Assembly: GCF_000317245.1 (NCBI RefSeq)
Contig: NZ_AJLJ01000176.1
Coordinates: 59,629-123,628, forward strand
Direction of reading: 5' to 3'
DNA length: 64,000 nucleotides
Source: Fischerella muscicola SAG 1427-1 = PCC 73103
GTDB taxonomy: Bacteria > Cyanobacteriota > Cyanobacteriia > Cyanobacteriales > Nostocaceae
Each line of letters begins with the position of its first letter. Position 1 is the stretch's first letter. The translations under genes were made by a program, and so were the position numbers. Under the pieces are notes generated by a model that worked only from the letters and a program-made list of their open reading frames with translations, was not told where the DNA came from and searched no databases. Below are positions 29,817 through 38,986 of the stretch, piece after piece.

Positions 29817-30613
29817 GTCATAGCTCCTTCAGTGATTTAACCATCAGCCACCTTTCTGACGGTAATTTATAACACAGTTCTTCAAATTATTTTTAGATAA
29901 TCTGCTATTTTCTGGTAACCCTAGAAATGATCCAGAGCAACAAAAAATAAAAAATTAAATATCGGACAGAGAGATTGTAGAGGCCTAACTGAATCCTATA
30001 TGATTTAGCTTTGGAAGGCCAATGCTTGTAATTTAATATATTTATTAGTTGTTAATATTTCGTTGTTTTTAATATTTAAAGTATAGTTTTTATTTTTACC
30101 TAAAAAATATTCTAATTGTAGGTAACATTTTATCATTGAAAAAAAATATTAATTTTTTGGTTAAATATCATAGTTCAATTTACATAGACTAGATAAGACG
30201 TACATCAGTCAAAATAGTTTCTTTGTTTGATACTTTTAAAACCTTATTTCTACAATTATTTATTTACGTATTTTATACAGATAAAAAATAAAGTTTTGTC
30301 TTGTTGCTTAAGTCTACTGTGTTACAAAACTCCAAAACATAAGTTGTCCAACTCCCGCAACTAATAAAATTTATTCCTCTTTGTCTCCTTTGTCTGTTAA
30401 CAGCATTTGATTTTGGAGTTAGTCAGAGTTGGGTGCAAAGCGTCACGCCTGATAACCGTCTCTGACTGTGTTGTTTCCTTTATACCAATTTCCAAAAAGA
30501 ATGCAACAGATAGACTTACAAAACTCTTATGCATGAAAGAGTTTCCCGATCCAAAATCTATAGACGCACTTCGTGCGTCTTCTCGACAGAGTCATCCAAA
30601 ACCCAAAATGGTA
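29817..30613. other. AT-rich intergenic region
   Basis: 797 bases, strongly AT-rich between 29930 and 30310. A perfect short hairpin, GACGCAC-TTC-GTGCGTC, lies at 30563-30579, 35 bases downstream of the PIG-V gene stop on the minus strand, and could be its terminator. The 91-codon frame at 30407-30682 overlaps the PIG-V gene antisense and is not convincing. Confidence 0.45.
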
Positions 30614-31906
30614 TTAGCCTACCCAACGATCTTGAGCAAAGCCAATAGCAATTCTGGCCAGCAAAACAGAAAACCAGCCTAAAATCAGGTATGCTTGGCG
30701 GGGATAGCGCTCCAAAAAAACACCGAAAGCAACACTCAAGGGTACAATACCGTAAGCTAGACGACTCAATGATATCGTACCGCCAGAAGCTAGTAGTAAA
30801 GCGATACCACAAAAGCCGTAAAAAACAGTAACCGAGGTCAATTCTTTACGTAAGTGCCATAAAAGATAAGCACCTCCCAAAACCATGACCGCGTTGAGTA
30901 AGTTAGTAATATATCGATCATTAACCAGTATGAGAGAAAATGTAACCACAGCATAAAAGCCGTAAATCTTCGTAACCGAACTCAACTTTTGTTGATGACG
31001 CCACAACAGACAAGCACTGCTAACTATAATGCTAAACAAGAGTGGATGTAATAATCTGTGAATCCAGTTTTGCTGTGCATCGGATCTACCAAGTGCGATT
31101 TCTGACAGCATATTCCACCAACCTTGCCTATCAAATCCAAAAGAGGGACGCCATCCTTTTTGAGCATTGATAAAGGCGATCGCATCACCAAAGTCAATTG
31201 CACAATATAAACTAAATGCAAGCAGCCCTATAGCTGTAGCAATAGCAGCTAAGTAGGCGACTTTTGGACGACGTTCTCTCCAAGCTGCGAGCAAAAATGC
31301 TGGGATTAATGCTATACCGGTAGGACGTGTCGCTGTCGCCATTGCACCCCAAAAAGCAGTCCAGCGATATTGATGACGATCAAAAGCACGCAAAGCAGCT
31401 GCACTTAGAAACAGATACAGTCCTTCGGTATAAATTACTGTTCCAAATAATGAGAGAGGACACCAGGCTAACACAGTAGTTGTCCATCTGGCTTTGCTTG
31501 TTCCATGATTTTCCGAAACCCAAAAGTATACACAGTAAAGTGCTGCTAAAAATGCGATGTTATTTACTAATAAACCTGCCACTTGAAAAGGTAAACCCAG
31601 ATCCATGACACCGCGAACCATTAGGGGAAATAATGGGAAAAAAGCAACGTTATGTTGACGTCCATCATTAATAAATTCATATCCAGAAGTGGCAATGGTA
31701 CGGTAATGTATGCTATCCCAACCGTCAAATACTCCCAAACCAAAACTGGGTAAAATTCCTTCTACAGGTTTGGGTAGGTTTGGTGCAATTAACAACATAG
31801 CAGCCCAAATAAATAATCGGCTGACTAACCAAATTGTTGCGGGAAAAAGAAAATCACTTTCCCATATACTTTTTTTGATAAATACCTGAACTTGAGCCAT
31901 AAGCAT
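30614..31906 (-). CDS. PIG-V-like mannosyltransferase family membrane protein (copy 1)
   Basis: A 430-residue polytopic membrane protein with about ten hydrophobic segments. The first loop carries FDGWDSIHYRTIATSGYEF, matching the acidic luminal/periplasmic loop of PIG-V-type GT-C glycosyltransferases. YTEGLYLFLSAAALRAF and TRPTGIALIPAFLLAAW are further family signatures. The likely donor is a polyprenyl-phosphate sugar and the enzyme would act on the outer face of the plasma membrane; the acceptor is unknown. It closely resembles the protein at 37548-38810, so the two are paralogs. It is the last gene of the minus-strand cluster. Confidence 0.82.
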   Translation of the reverse strand: MLMAQVQVFIKKSIWESDFLFPATIWLVSRLFIWAAMLLIAPNLPKPVEGILPSFGLGVFDGWDSIHYRTIATSGYEFINDGRQHNVAFFPLFPLMVRGVMDLGLPFQVAGLLVNNIAFLAALYCVYFWVSENHGTSKARWTTTVLAWCPLSLFGTVIYTEGLYLFLSAAALRAFDRHQYRWTAFWGAMATATRPTGIALIPAFLLAAWRERRPKVAYLAAIATAIGLLAFSLYCAIDFGDAIAFINAQKGWRPSFGFDRQGWWNMLSEIALGRSDAQQNWIHRLLHPLLFSIIVSSACLLWRHQQKLSSVTKIYGFYAVVTFSLILVNDRYITNLLNAVMVLGGAYLLWHLRKELTSVTVFYGFCGIALLLASGGTISLSRLAYGIVPLSVAFGVFLERYPRQAYLILGWFSVLLARIAIGFAQDRWVG

Positions 31907-32231
31907 TGATTGTTTAAACTCCTCGATAAATGTTTATGCTTATGGCTGTAAACAAAATGTCTGTTGGTAATATTTTGTGCATTTCACTCCTCCACCAAAA
32001 TCAATAACTTACTGAAAGCAAACTGAAATGATTAAAATATTTGGAGTTACTATTCAGTAGTCAATATCGAAGTAATATTTCTCTTAGCCTAAGCATTTGT
32101 TGTTGCATATATAGTATTGTTGTTAACAGTTTTGCAAAAAAATCAAACTACACACGTATATAAAAATATTACATAGCAATATTTATTTTAAATATTGATA
32201 ATAAAAAACTAATTTTTATGGTAATGACAAG
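31907..32231. other. AT-rich intergenic region
   Basis: 325 bases between GT39-like and PIG-V-like genes, very AT-rich from 32080 on. No gene, RNA or clear hairpin recognised. The gap suggests the PIG-V gene may have its own promoter. Confidence 0.4.
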
Positions 32232-33698
32232 TTAGTATAAAATATACTGTTCTTCGCTTTTAGCTGTATTTTCATAAGTTTTGAAATAATTAACATTGAT
32301 GTAATCCATAATGTTTTTATCTTTCTTAATTTGAGTAGTCCATCTTGTTAATATAATTTGCTCTGGACGATACTTTTTTAATATGGCAAGCATTTTGGCA
32401 AACGTCAAATCTCCAGAATTTATTCTTTTATAAGACATAACAGCAATTTCCGGCGGGACAATTAAATCGTTGTAAAAAGCATACATAGGATTATCTGTAA
32501 ATACCCAATTTGTAAAATATTTGTATTTTTCAACCATTTTCATCAATTCTAAATTTTTGGGTACACTCCCACGAGGATTAGGGGGAGTCATAATTATTAA
32601 ACTAATTAATATGACAATTAAAGAAAAAGGAATAAGGATTTTTTTGATATTTATTGTTTGAAGATCTTTATGTAAACTCCGAGAAAATAAATTATATAAT
32701 AAAGCCACTCCATAAGCAGCAAGCCAACAAATTGGGATAGCTAGTAAGGGATAATAGTGATACCAAAGTGGTTGATGATTAAGCAAAATTAATGTGGAAG
32801 TAACTAACCAACTGAATGGCAGCAAGCCATCCTTATTTTTTTGAGATACAATTGCCCAGATACCGATAAAAGCAAGAAAAATATAGTCATAGTCTTGATG
32901 AATCATGTAGCCGAGGTACTTCAGATTATGAAAGTTTTCCACCTCTAAATTTTGTGGTTGTTTGAGATGAGTTAAGATTAATTGTTCTTGGTTATCAAAT
33001 TGTTGATATAGGACTCCAAATAAGCTATAAACTGAGCCTAGAACAATCAACCATAAACCTATATGCTTGAATGAGACTATTCTATTTTTTTGAATACCCT
33101 TAAGTTTGTTGTCAGAAGCTAACAAATCGAATAATATTAAAGGAATTAAAAATACAGTAAATAATTTAGTTTGTAAAGATAACGCCAAGCATCCAGCAGA
33201 GAGTGTCAAATATAAGTTATTGGATTTATGTTTATATATTTTTAATAAATAAATAGATAGCATCGCTAAAGCTAAGGATGGGATGCCAATCATTACCGAA
33301 ATACTTAATCGAATATATAACCAAGAAGTAAATAATAAAATTGCCCCTACTAAAGCTGCAAACTTACCTAATTCAAGGAAGATTATTTGATAAAAACACC
33401 AGATTAATACTGCTGAAAATAGAAGTGTCAGTAAGCGTGCAGTAAATATAGAATCACCAAATAGTTTTAGCCAATTTGATAAAATAACTGTAAAGAGAGG
33501 TGGTTGATCATTCCAAATTTGACTATAGAGAGAAAAACCCTTTGAGTAAAGAAACGCTTTCATTAAATTAAAGCCTTCATCATAGTCAAATTGAAATGTT
33601 TGTGTGATTGGTTCAAACCTAATTGAAATGACTAAAATAATAAATAACAATATTGTTGATAATTGAAATAAAATATTTTTTATTTTGGAAATATTCAT
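32232..33698 (-). CDS. GT39-family (ArnT/PMT-like) membrane glycosyltransferase
   Basis: A 488-residue polytopic protein with about eleven membrane segments. The first periplasmic loop has FDYDEGFNLMKA, with the Asp/Glu pair typical of the GT39/ArnT GT-C fold. WNDQPPLFTVILSNWLKLFGDSIFTARLLTLLFS follows, another strong family signature. Such enzymes transfer sugars from polyprenyl-phosphate donors to lipids or proteins. Base composition is more AT-rich than in the flanking glycosyltransferase genes, with many Ile/Lys/Asn codons, which may reflect separate acquisition. It lies in the same orientation as the DUF2079 genes, 187 bases downstream of them. Confidence 0.85.
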   Translation of the reverse strand: MNISKIKNILFQLSTILLFIILVISIRFEPITQTFQFDYDEGFNLMKAFLYSKGFSLYSQIWNDQPPLFTVILSNWLKLFGDSIFTARLLTLLFSAVLIWCFYQIIFLELGKFAALVGAILLFTSWLYIRLSISVMIGIPSLALAMLSIYLLKIYKHKSNNLYLTLSAGCLALSLQTKLFTVFLIPLILFDLLASDNKLKGIQKNRIVSFKHIGLWLIVLGSVYSLFGVLYQQFDNQEQLILTHLKQPQNLEVENFHNLKYLGYMIHQDYDYIFLAFIGIWAIVSQKNKDGLLPFSWLVTSTLILLNHQPLWYHYYPLLAIPICWLAAYGVALLYNLFSRSLHKDLQTINIKKILIPFSLIVILISLIIMTPPNPRGSVPKNLELMKMVEKYKYFTNWVFTDNPMYAFYNDLIVPPEIAVMSYKRINSGDLTFAKMLAILKKYRPEQIILTRWTTQIKKDKNIMDYINVNYFKTYENTAKSEEQYILY

Positions 33699-33885
33699 GC
33701 TATGTCTCAGATTTATATTCTTGTTAAAAGCGAGTTTCGATAAATTATTTCTGGAATTTATCTTATATTGCTACTAAATTTGCTCCTACAAAGAACGCAA
33801 AGAAGAAGATAATGAAAATATCTGCTATGATTTAGAATGACTAGAGACAAGTTAACTATTAAATAATAGATAATCACTAAATTAT

Positions 33886-35283
33886 TTATTGAGTTCGCTT
33901 GACAAATAAATACACGTCATCGCGTTGGTAAATTAGTTGAAATATTTGATTAGTTTTCAGTTGATTTACTAAGTTGGCAGCAAATTCTGGGTTGCGAGTG
34001 CCGTCTGGGTGACGCACGTTCAGCAATATATACTCAAATGGAGTGAAGTCTGTCGGTGGGCCGCTAATATCATCTACAAATTGAATCATCGGACGGTGAC
34101 TTAAATGTGGGGCGATGCTGTGGGTAGTTAAAACAGGGCCTTTTGTTTGAACTTGAGCGATCGCTTGATTTGTTGCTTGCCAATTATCAACTGTTCTCAG
34201 ATATCGTGACCAAAAATAGCCGTATTTTCCTAATACCATGAAAGCCAATAATGCCCACAAAATTATTTTCTTTTTGGAACGCAGCCATCCTTTATTAGCA
34301 GCAAGACTAGCAATTACAGCCAAAATTAAAAATGGCAGTATCGGCAAAGAATATTGATGAATTAAGTCACGTTGGGCTGATTTTTCGGAAAGAATATTTA
34401 AAGCTAATGCTGGAATTGCACTTACCAAAGGAGTTAAATGTTGAGGTGTGAGTCCCCAAATTACAGGTGCAACTAACAATGCTAAATATTCCAGTGTATC
34501 TAGTGAAAGTACTTTCCCAAAAATGATATTTGGTTTTAGGAAAATATTACTAGCAATTGCGAAAACAGAATTGCCTAAATAGCTGTAACGTTCTACTGCT
34601 GCTGCTTCATTATTGCTAAATAAGGGAATAATTACTTGGCTAGAAATTAAAAACCAACTGATACCAGCAATCAGAGCAAATGTACCGCAAAAACGCCGCC
34701 GTTCAAACACCAGCAGCCAGAAACCCATCGCCACCACCGTCAGCGATAAGACGGCTTTACAACCCAAAATAAAAATAGTACTAAGACAAAACCACAATAT
34801 TTTACCTAACCGTGCTGCCAAAACAACTCCCAGAAATACGGGAATTGCCATTACTTCTGGGTGAAATTCAAAGATATTGACATTAAAAATCAATGGATAC
34901 AGTAGATAAACTGCTGCCATTGCTACTGCTTGGCTTTGCTTCAGTCCTGCTTGTAAGGCAAGATAATAAGTGGGTACAGCACCTAAAGCCAGGGAAACAG
35001 CTTGCACGGCTAACAACCAGTAGGCGCTGGGATAAATTTTGTAAAGTAAAGCCAATGGATAGACTGAAAAAGCTGCATGGTTCCCCATGTGATGAAAGCC
35101 CAGGAAAGAGGAAATAGGGGGTTGTCCTTGGCTGATTAAGTAAACAACCTGGTCGTAAATTCCTAAATCCAGAACTCCTGACTGAAACAGTGTATGTCTG
35201 ATGCTGCTGCATGCAAACAACACTAAGGCACTGACGCCAGTCATCCAACCGATAATGCCAAACTGAAAAAGTTGTTTTTTCAC
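33886..35283 (-). CDS. DUF2079 membrane protein (copy 1)
   Basis: A 465-residue polytopic protein with about ten hydrophobic segments. The DUF2079 signature LDLGIYDQVVYLISQGQPPISSFLGFHHMGNHAAF lies at residues about 37-71, followed by EFHPEVMAIPVFLG. The family is GT-C-like and probably glycosyltransferase-related, but no reaction is established. The GTG at 35281-35283 has AGGAG directly against it, too close to be ideal, so the start is uncertain; the next in-frame ATG (35244) would remove part of the first membrane segment. Its paralog lies immediately upstream, 95 bases away, and the two align over their whole length, which points to a tandem duplication. Confidence 0.82.
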   Translation of the reverse strand: MKKQLFQFGIIGWMTGVSALVLFACSSIRHTLFQSGVLDLGIYDQVVYLISQGQPPISSFLGFHHMGNHAAFSVYPLALLYKIYPSAYWLLAVQAVSLALGAVPTYYLALQAGLKQSQAVAMAAVYLLYPLIFNVNIFEFHPEVMAIPVFLGVVLAARLGKILWFCLSTIFILGCKAVLSLTVVAMGFWLLVFERRRFCGTFALIAGISWFLISSQVIIPLFSNNEAAAVERYSYLGNSVFAIASNIFLKPNIIFGKVLSLDTLEYLALLVAPVIWGLTPQHLTPLVSAIPALALNILSEKSAQRDLIHQYSLPILPFLILAVIASLAANKGWLRSKKKIILWALLAFMVLGKYGYFWSRYLRTVDNWQATNQAIAQVQTKGPVLTTHSIAPHLSHRPMIQFVDDISGPPTDFTPFEYILLNVRHPDGTRNPEFAANLVNQLKTNQIFQLIYQRDDVYLFVKRTQ

Positions 35284-35377
35284 TCCTCGTTACAAGTAAG
35301 AAATATTGTTAATATTTTCTTAACCTAATTATTTTACGATTTTCTGGAAAAAAGACAGAAATAGAGACATTTAAGTT

Positions 35378-36823
35378 TCAATTAACTCTTTTATCTCTAG
35401 CAGAAGAGTTTTTCACAAATAAATAAACGTCGTCTTGCTGGTAGTTGAGTTGAAACTGTTGAGTATTTTTGAGCTGATTGACCAACTTCATGGCAAAATC
35501 GCGATTACTTAGCCAACCGGGATGACGGGTATTTAAGAGTATATACTCATATTTCGTCATATCTGCTGGTGGGGAATTTGCATCTGTAAACTCGATCAGT
35601 GAACGATGGGTTAAATGAGAGGCAATTTCGGCAGTCGTATAAACACTTCCTTGGGTTTTAACTTGGGCGATCGCTTGTCGTGTAGATTGCCAAGTATCAA
35701 ATGAGTCTATATAAATTGTCCAAAAATATCCGTATTTAGCTAGTGCAAAAAAAGCTACTAATGACCAAAGAATAATTATCCTTGATCTTTGTATCCACCC
35801 TTTTTTAGCAGCCAGAGTTTGAATTACAACTACTAACAAAAAAGGTAGGATTGGTAAAGAATACTGATGCACTAAGTTTCTTTGCTGACTCGCATTCGCA
35901 AGAATATTCAACATCAGCGTGGGGAAAGCACCAATCAAAGGTAGTAAATGTCGAGGCGAAATTCCCCAAATGACAGGCGCAAACAATAAAGCTAAATATT
36001 CCAGAGTATTAAGAGAGAAAATTTTTCCTAGTACTAACTTGGGATTGAAGAGTAAATTTTGAGCAATTTCAACAAATGAATTTCCCAGGTAGCTATAGCG
36101 TGAAATGTGGCGAGTGACTGAGGCTGCTTCACCACCAAAAAAAGGGATAATTACTTTGGTGGCGATCGCAAACCAAATTATTCCACTAAATATGGCGATC
36201 GCACCATACAACCGTCTTTTTTCAAATACCAGTAGCCAGACTCCCATAGCTGCAACCGTGAGAGACAATACTGCTTTACATCCCAACACAAGAAAAATAC
36301 TGAAACAAAACCAGCCAAATTTTGCCAAACGCGCAGCTAAAATTGCTCCTAAGAGTGCAGGTAGGGCTATTACTTCTGGGTGAAAATCATACAGATTAAT
36401 GTTAAATACCAATGGATACAACAGATAAACTGCTGTCACTGCTATTGCTTGTCGCGTCGTTAATCCAGCTTGACGCGCTATGGAATTAGTCAACAGTGCG
36501 CCTGATGCTAAGGCAATTGCTTGTACAAACAACAACCAGTAAACACTAGGATAGATTTTATAAAGTAAAGCCAATGGATATAAAATCGTAGCCCCATGAT
36601 CCCCAAGAATGTGAAACCCCAAGAATGAGGAAATAGGGGATTGTCCTTGGCTAATCAAGTAGACGGCTTGATCAAAAATTCCTAAATCCCAAGCAGCAGA
36701 ATGAAACAGTTCGTGTCGTAAACTGCTACACCCAAATAATACTAAGGCACTAATGCAAGTTATGAAGGAGACGCGATTAATCACGAGAGACGCGATTAAT
36801 CGCGTCTGTACAACATTGGGCAT
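35378..36823 (-). CDS. DUF2079 membrane protein (copy 2)
   Basis: A 481-residue paralog of the neighbouring protein. WDLGIFDQAVYLISQGQSPISSFLGFHILGDHGAT and DFHPEVIALPALLGAILAARL match it closely. The N-terminal residues (about 5-20, VQTRLIASLVINRVS) are encoded by a dispersed palindromic repeat at 36767-36813, so the original start has been replaced or extended. The ATG at 36821-36823 is inside the flank of that repeat; an internal GTG near residue 14 is an alternative. If translation uses neither, the gene could be impaired, although the rest of the frame is intact. Expected role as for copy 1: a GT-C-like envelope glycan enzyme, unproven. Confidence 0.8.
   Translation of the reverse strand: MPNVVQTRLIASLVINRVSFITCISALVLFGCSSLRHELFHSAAWDLGIFDQAVYLISQGQSPISSFLGFHILGDHGATILYPLALLYKIYPSVYWLLFVQAIALASGALLTNSIARQAGLTTRQAIAVTAVYLLYPLVFNINLYDFHPEVIALPALLGAILAARLAKFGWFCFSIFLVLGCKAVLSLTVAAMGVWLLVFEKRRLYGAIAIFSGIIWFAIATKVIIPFFGGEAASVTRHISRYSYLGNSFVEIAQNLLFNPKLVLGKIFSLNTLEYLALLFAPVIWGISPRHLLPLIGAFPTLMLNILANASQQRNLVHQYSLPILPFLLVVVIQTLAAKKGWIQRSRIIILWSLVAFFALAKYGYFWTIYIDSFDTWQSTRQAIAQVKTQGSVYTTAEIASHLTHRSLIEFTDANSPPADMTKYEYILLNTRHPGWLSNRDFAMKLVNQLKNTQQFQLNYQQDDVYLFVKNSSARDKRVN
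36767..36813. repeat. double GACGCGATTAATCGCG palindrome at DUF2079 start
   Basis: GAGACGCGATTAATC occurs twice in a row. The second copy is a perfect palindrome, AGACGCGATTAATCGCGTCT (36788-36807), followed by GTAC. The core GCGATTAATCGC is shared with 19239-19254. It overlaps the first codons of the DUF2079 copy 2 gene. Confidence 0.85.
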
Positions 36824-36871
36824 TGGGCTTAAGAGTTATCTTTCGTAAACAAGTATTTGTATTCCGCTAAT

Positions 36872-37060
36872 GAGTCTTTTATACTCGACGACGAGTCTTT
36901 GATACTCAACGACGAGTCTTTGATACTCGGCGATGAGTCTTTGATACTCAACGACGAGTGTTTGATACTCAACGATGAATCTTTGATACTCAACGACGAG
37001 TGTTTGATACTCAACGACGAGTGTTTGATACTCAACGACGAGTCTTTGATACTCGCTGAC
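36872..37060. repeat. 21-bp minisatellite, nine units
   Basis: Nine head-to-tail 21-base units with consensus GAGTCTTTGATACTCAACGAC, starting at 36872, 36893, 36914 and so on to 37040. Each unit contains the inverted pair GAGT...ACTC around CTTTGAT, so every unit can form a small hairpin. The period is a multiple of three, so several frames on both strands stay open across it: ESLILND heptads on the plus strand and SSLSIKD on the minus strand. I do not call a gene on either strand. Units differ by one to four bases, mainly C/G at position 5 and the last six bases. Confidence 0.95.
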
Positions 37061-37309
37061 AAAGGAGAGTCACAGACGCGACGCGAAGAATCTATCAAAA
37101 ATATTCGACTTGTCCGGGAGCATCCCAAATGTTCAAAAAAACGCCTGCGATTGAAATCGCAGTCTTATAGTGAAAGTCTGCTTTAAGCAGACTGTTTGAT
37201 TTTATGAAGTCGTATAAAGACGACTTGTGCTATTAGCAAAGAGTTTAAACCCTTTGCTTTGGGGTATTTTGAAAAAATTGGGATGCTCCCACCTGTCCCC
37301 GATCCCCGT

Positions 37310-37515
37310 ACTCTATGAGAAGCCCTACCCTCTGGGAACGTCTTCGACGAACGGGTAGTTCCCTCCGGGACGCTACCTGCGGAAGCCGCTCCGCGTCTAC
37401 GCGAACGCAGTCGCACTCTACGAGAAGCCGCTTGCGCGTCTACATGGGGGAAACCCCCAAGACCGCGCTGTCTCACCGCTGACGCGTCTACGCGTAGCGT
37501 CTCCTCTGGAGAATC
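37310..37515. repeat. mosaic of interlocking palindromic repeats
   Basis: A GC-rich patch assembled from AAGCCGCTCCGCGTCTACGC, CTCTACGAGAAGCCGCTTGC, ACGCGTCTACGCGTAGCGTC and related blocks. The unit GGAAGCCGCTCCGCGTCTAC recurs at 40977-40996 and, degenerate, at 53878-53895. Apparent open frames here (for example minus strand 37183-37614) are repeat translation and not genes. Confidence 0.85.
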
Positions 37516-37547
37516 CCCAATCGCCGATCCCCAATTGCCAATCCCCT

Positions 37548-38810
37548 TCATCCAACCCAAAGTTCCTGGGCAAATCGGACGGAGAAACTGGCAAGTAAAA
37601 TCGTGAAAAAGCACAGGGTTAAGTATCCGTAACGAGGATTGCGAGATAACAACACACCAAGGGCGATGCTGAATGAAACTATTCCGTAGACAATCCGATT
37701 AAGTGACCAAGTTCCACCGGAGGCAAAAATTAATCCCAAACCACAGAAACCATAAATTACTGTGATCAAAGTTAATTGTCTGCGTAAATGCCATAACAAG
37801 TAACCACCACCTAAAACCGACAAAGTGTTAAGCAGGGGATCGCCTACGAGTATCCATAAGAGTAAAAATAAAGCTGCAAAACCATAATCTACTTTCGCTG
37901 CACCTAAGCGTTTGCGATCGCGCCAGATCAAAAAACCAATCAAAACGATTGCAGTAAATAATAGCGGATGCAGGGGATCTTTAATCCAGCCGTGTTTCCA
38001 ATTAGTTGTGCCGATTGTAATTTGCATCAGCATTTTCCACCAACCCTGCCAATCAAATCCCAAAGAAGAACGCCAGCCTTTTTGGGCGTGAATAAATGCC
38101 AAGGGATCGGCAAATTCCAAATCACAATACAGGCTAAATAGCAATATTCCCGTCGCAGTGGCTAAACCAGCAAGATAAGCAACAGGCGATCGCTTTTGTT
38201 TCCAAGCAGTAATTAAAAAAGCCGGGATCAATGCTAACCCTGTGGGACGTGTCGCTGTAGCCATTGCTCCCCAAAAGCCACTCCAAACATACTGATGTTT
38301 ATCAAAAGCCCGTAAAGCCGCCGCACTCAAAGATAAATACAATCCCTCAGTATAAATTACTGCTGTAAATAACGACGGTGGACACCATGCCAGTACAGCT
38401 GTTGCCCAACGTGCGCCCTGTATGCTGTGAAATTCCTTCACCCAAAAATATACACAGTAAAGTGTGGCTAAAAAAGCAACATTATTAACTATCACTCCTG
38501 CAACTTCAAACGGGAAACCAAAATTCATCGTTCCCCGCACAAGTAAAGGAAATAAAGGGAAAAAGGCTATATTGTGTCCTTTGCCATCATCCAGGTATTC
38601 ATACCCAGAGGTGGTGATATTGCGGTAATGGATGCTATCCCAAGCATCAAAAACCCCCCAGCCAAAAACAGCAGCTTTTCCTCCTGATGGTGCATCCAAC
38701 AAAGGAGCAAGCAATAACATAGCACTCCAAATCACCAGCCTGGTGGAAAACCAGATTGTTATGGGAAAGAGTAAATCATTTTTTAACAGGTATTTTTTGA
38801 TATGAAGCAT
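37548..38810 (-). CDS. PIG-V-like mannosyltransferase family membrane protein (copy 2)
   Basis: A 420-residue paralog of the protein at 30614-31906. It has the same acidic loop FDAWDSIHYRNITTSGYEY, the same YTEGLYLSLSAAALRAFDKHQY, and TRPTGLALIPAFLITAW. About ten membrane segments. It is the first gene of the minus-strand glycosyltransferase cluster, so the two PIG-V paralogs bracket the GT39 and DUF2079 genes. Direct repeats of this size could recombine and delete the intervening 7 kb. The downstream spacer is full of repeats. Donor and acceptor are unknown; a polyprenyl-phosphate hexose donor is the family expectation. Confidence 0.82.
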   Translation of the reverse strand: MLHIKKYLLKNDLLFPITIWFSTRLVIWSAMLLLAPLLDAPSGGKAAVFGWGVFDAWDSIHYRNITTSGYEYLDDGKGHNIAFFPLFPLLVRGTMNFGFPFEVAGVIVNNVAFLATLYCVYFWVKEFHSIQGARWATAVLAWCPPSLFTAVIYTEGLYLSLSAAALRAFDKHQYVWSGFWGAMATATRPTGLALIPAFLITAWKQKRSPVAYLAGLATATGILLFSLYCDLEFADPLAFIHAQKGWRSSLGFDWQGWWKMLMQITIGTTNWKHGWIKDPLHPLLFTAIVLIGFLIWRDRKRLGAAKVDYGFAALFLLLWILVGDPLLNTLSVLGGGYLLWHLRRQLTLITVIYGFCGLGLIFASGGTWSLNRIVYGIVSFSIALGVLLSRNPRYGYLTLCFFTILLASFSVRFAQELWVG

Positions 38811-38872
38811 AAAAGGGAACGGGGATCAGGAATCGGGGAGCGGGGATTGGGGATTAAGCAACTAGTTCTTAA

Positions 38873-38914
38873 TTTTGACTTTTGACTTTTGACTTTTGAC
38901 TTTTGACTTTTGAC
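38873..38914. repeat. TTTTGAC heptad tandem repeat (six units)
   Basis: Six perfect tandem copies of TTTTGAC, 73 bases upstream of dxr. This is a classic short tandem repeat of filamentous cyanobacteria. TTGACT also resembles a -35 element, so the array offers several registers of it upstream of dxr. Confidence 0.9.
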
Positions 38915-38986
38915 TTGTTTTGTCCCCTATCCCCAAGAGTACGAAGCAATTTAAGATTGGAGTTGTCTGTTGATCCCTAAATAATT

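Noticed and set aside
36857..37186. 109-codon plus-strand frame with ESLILND repeats, and the minus-strand frame with SSLSIKD repeats
   Set aside because: Open frames on both strands are expected from a 21-bp tandem repeat; no conserved flank supports coding on either strand.
37183..37614. 143-codon minus-strand frame
   Set aside because: It is a translation of the repeat mosaic at 37310-37515 and overlaps the PIG-V gene.
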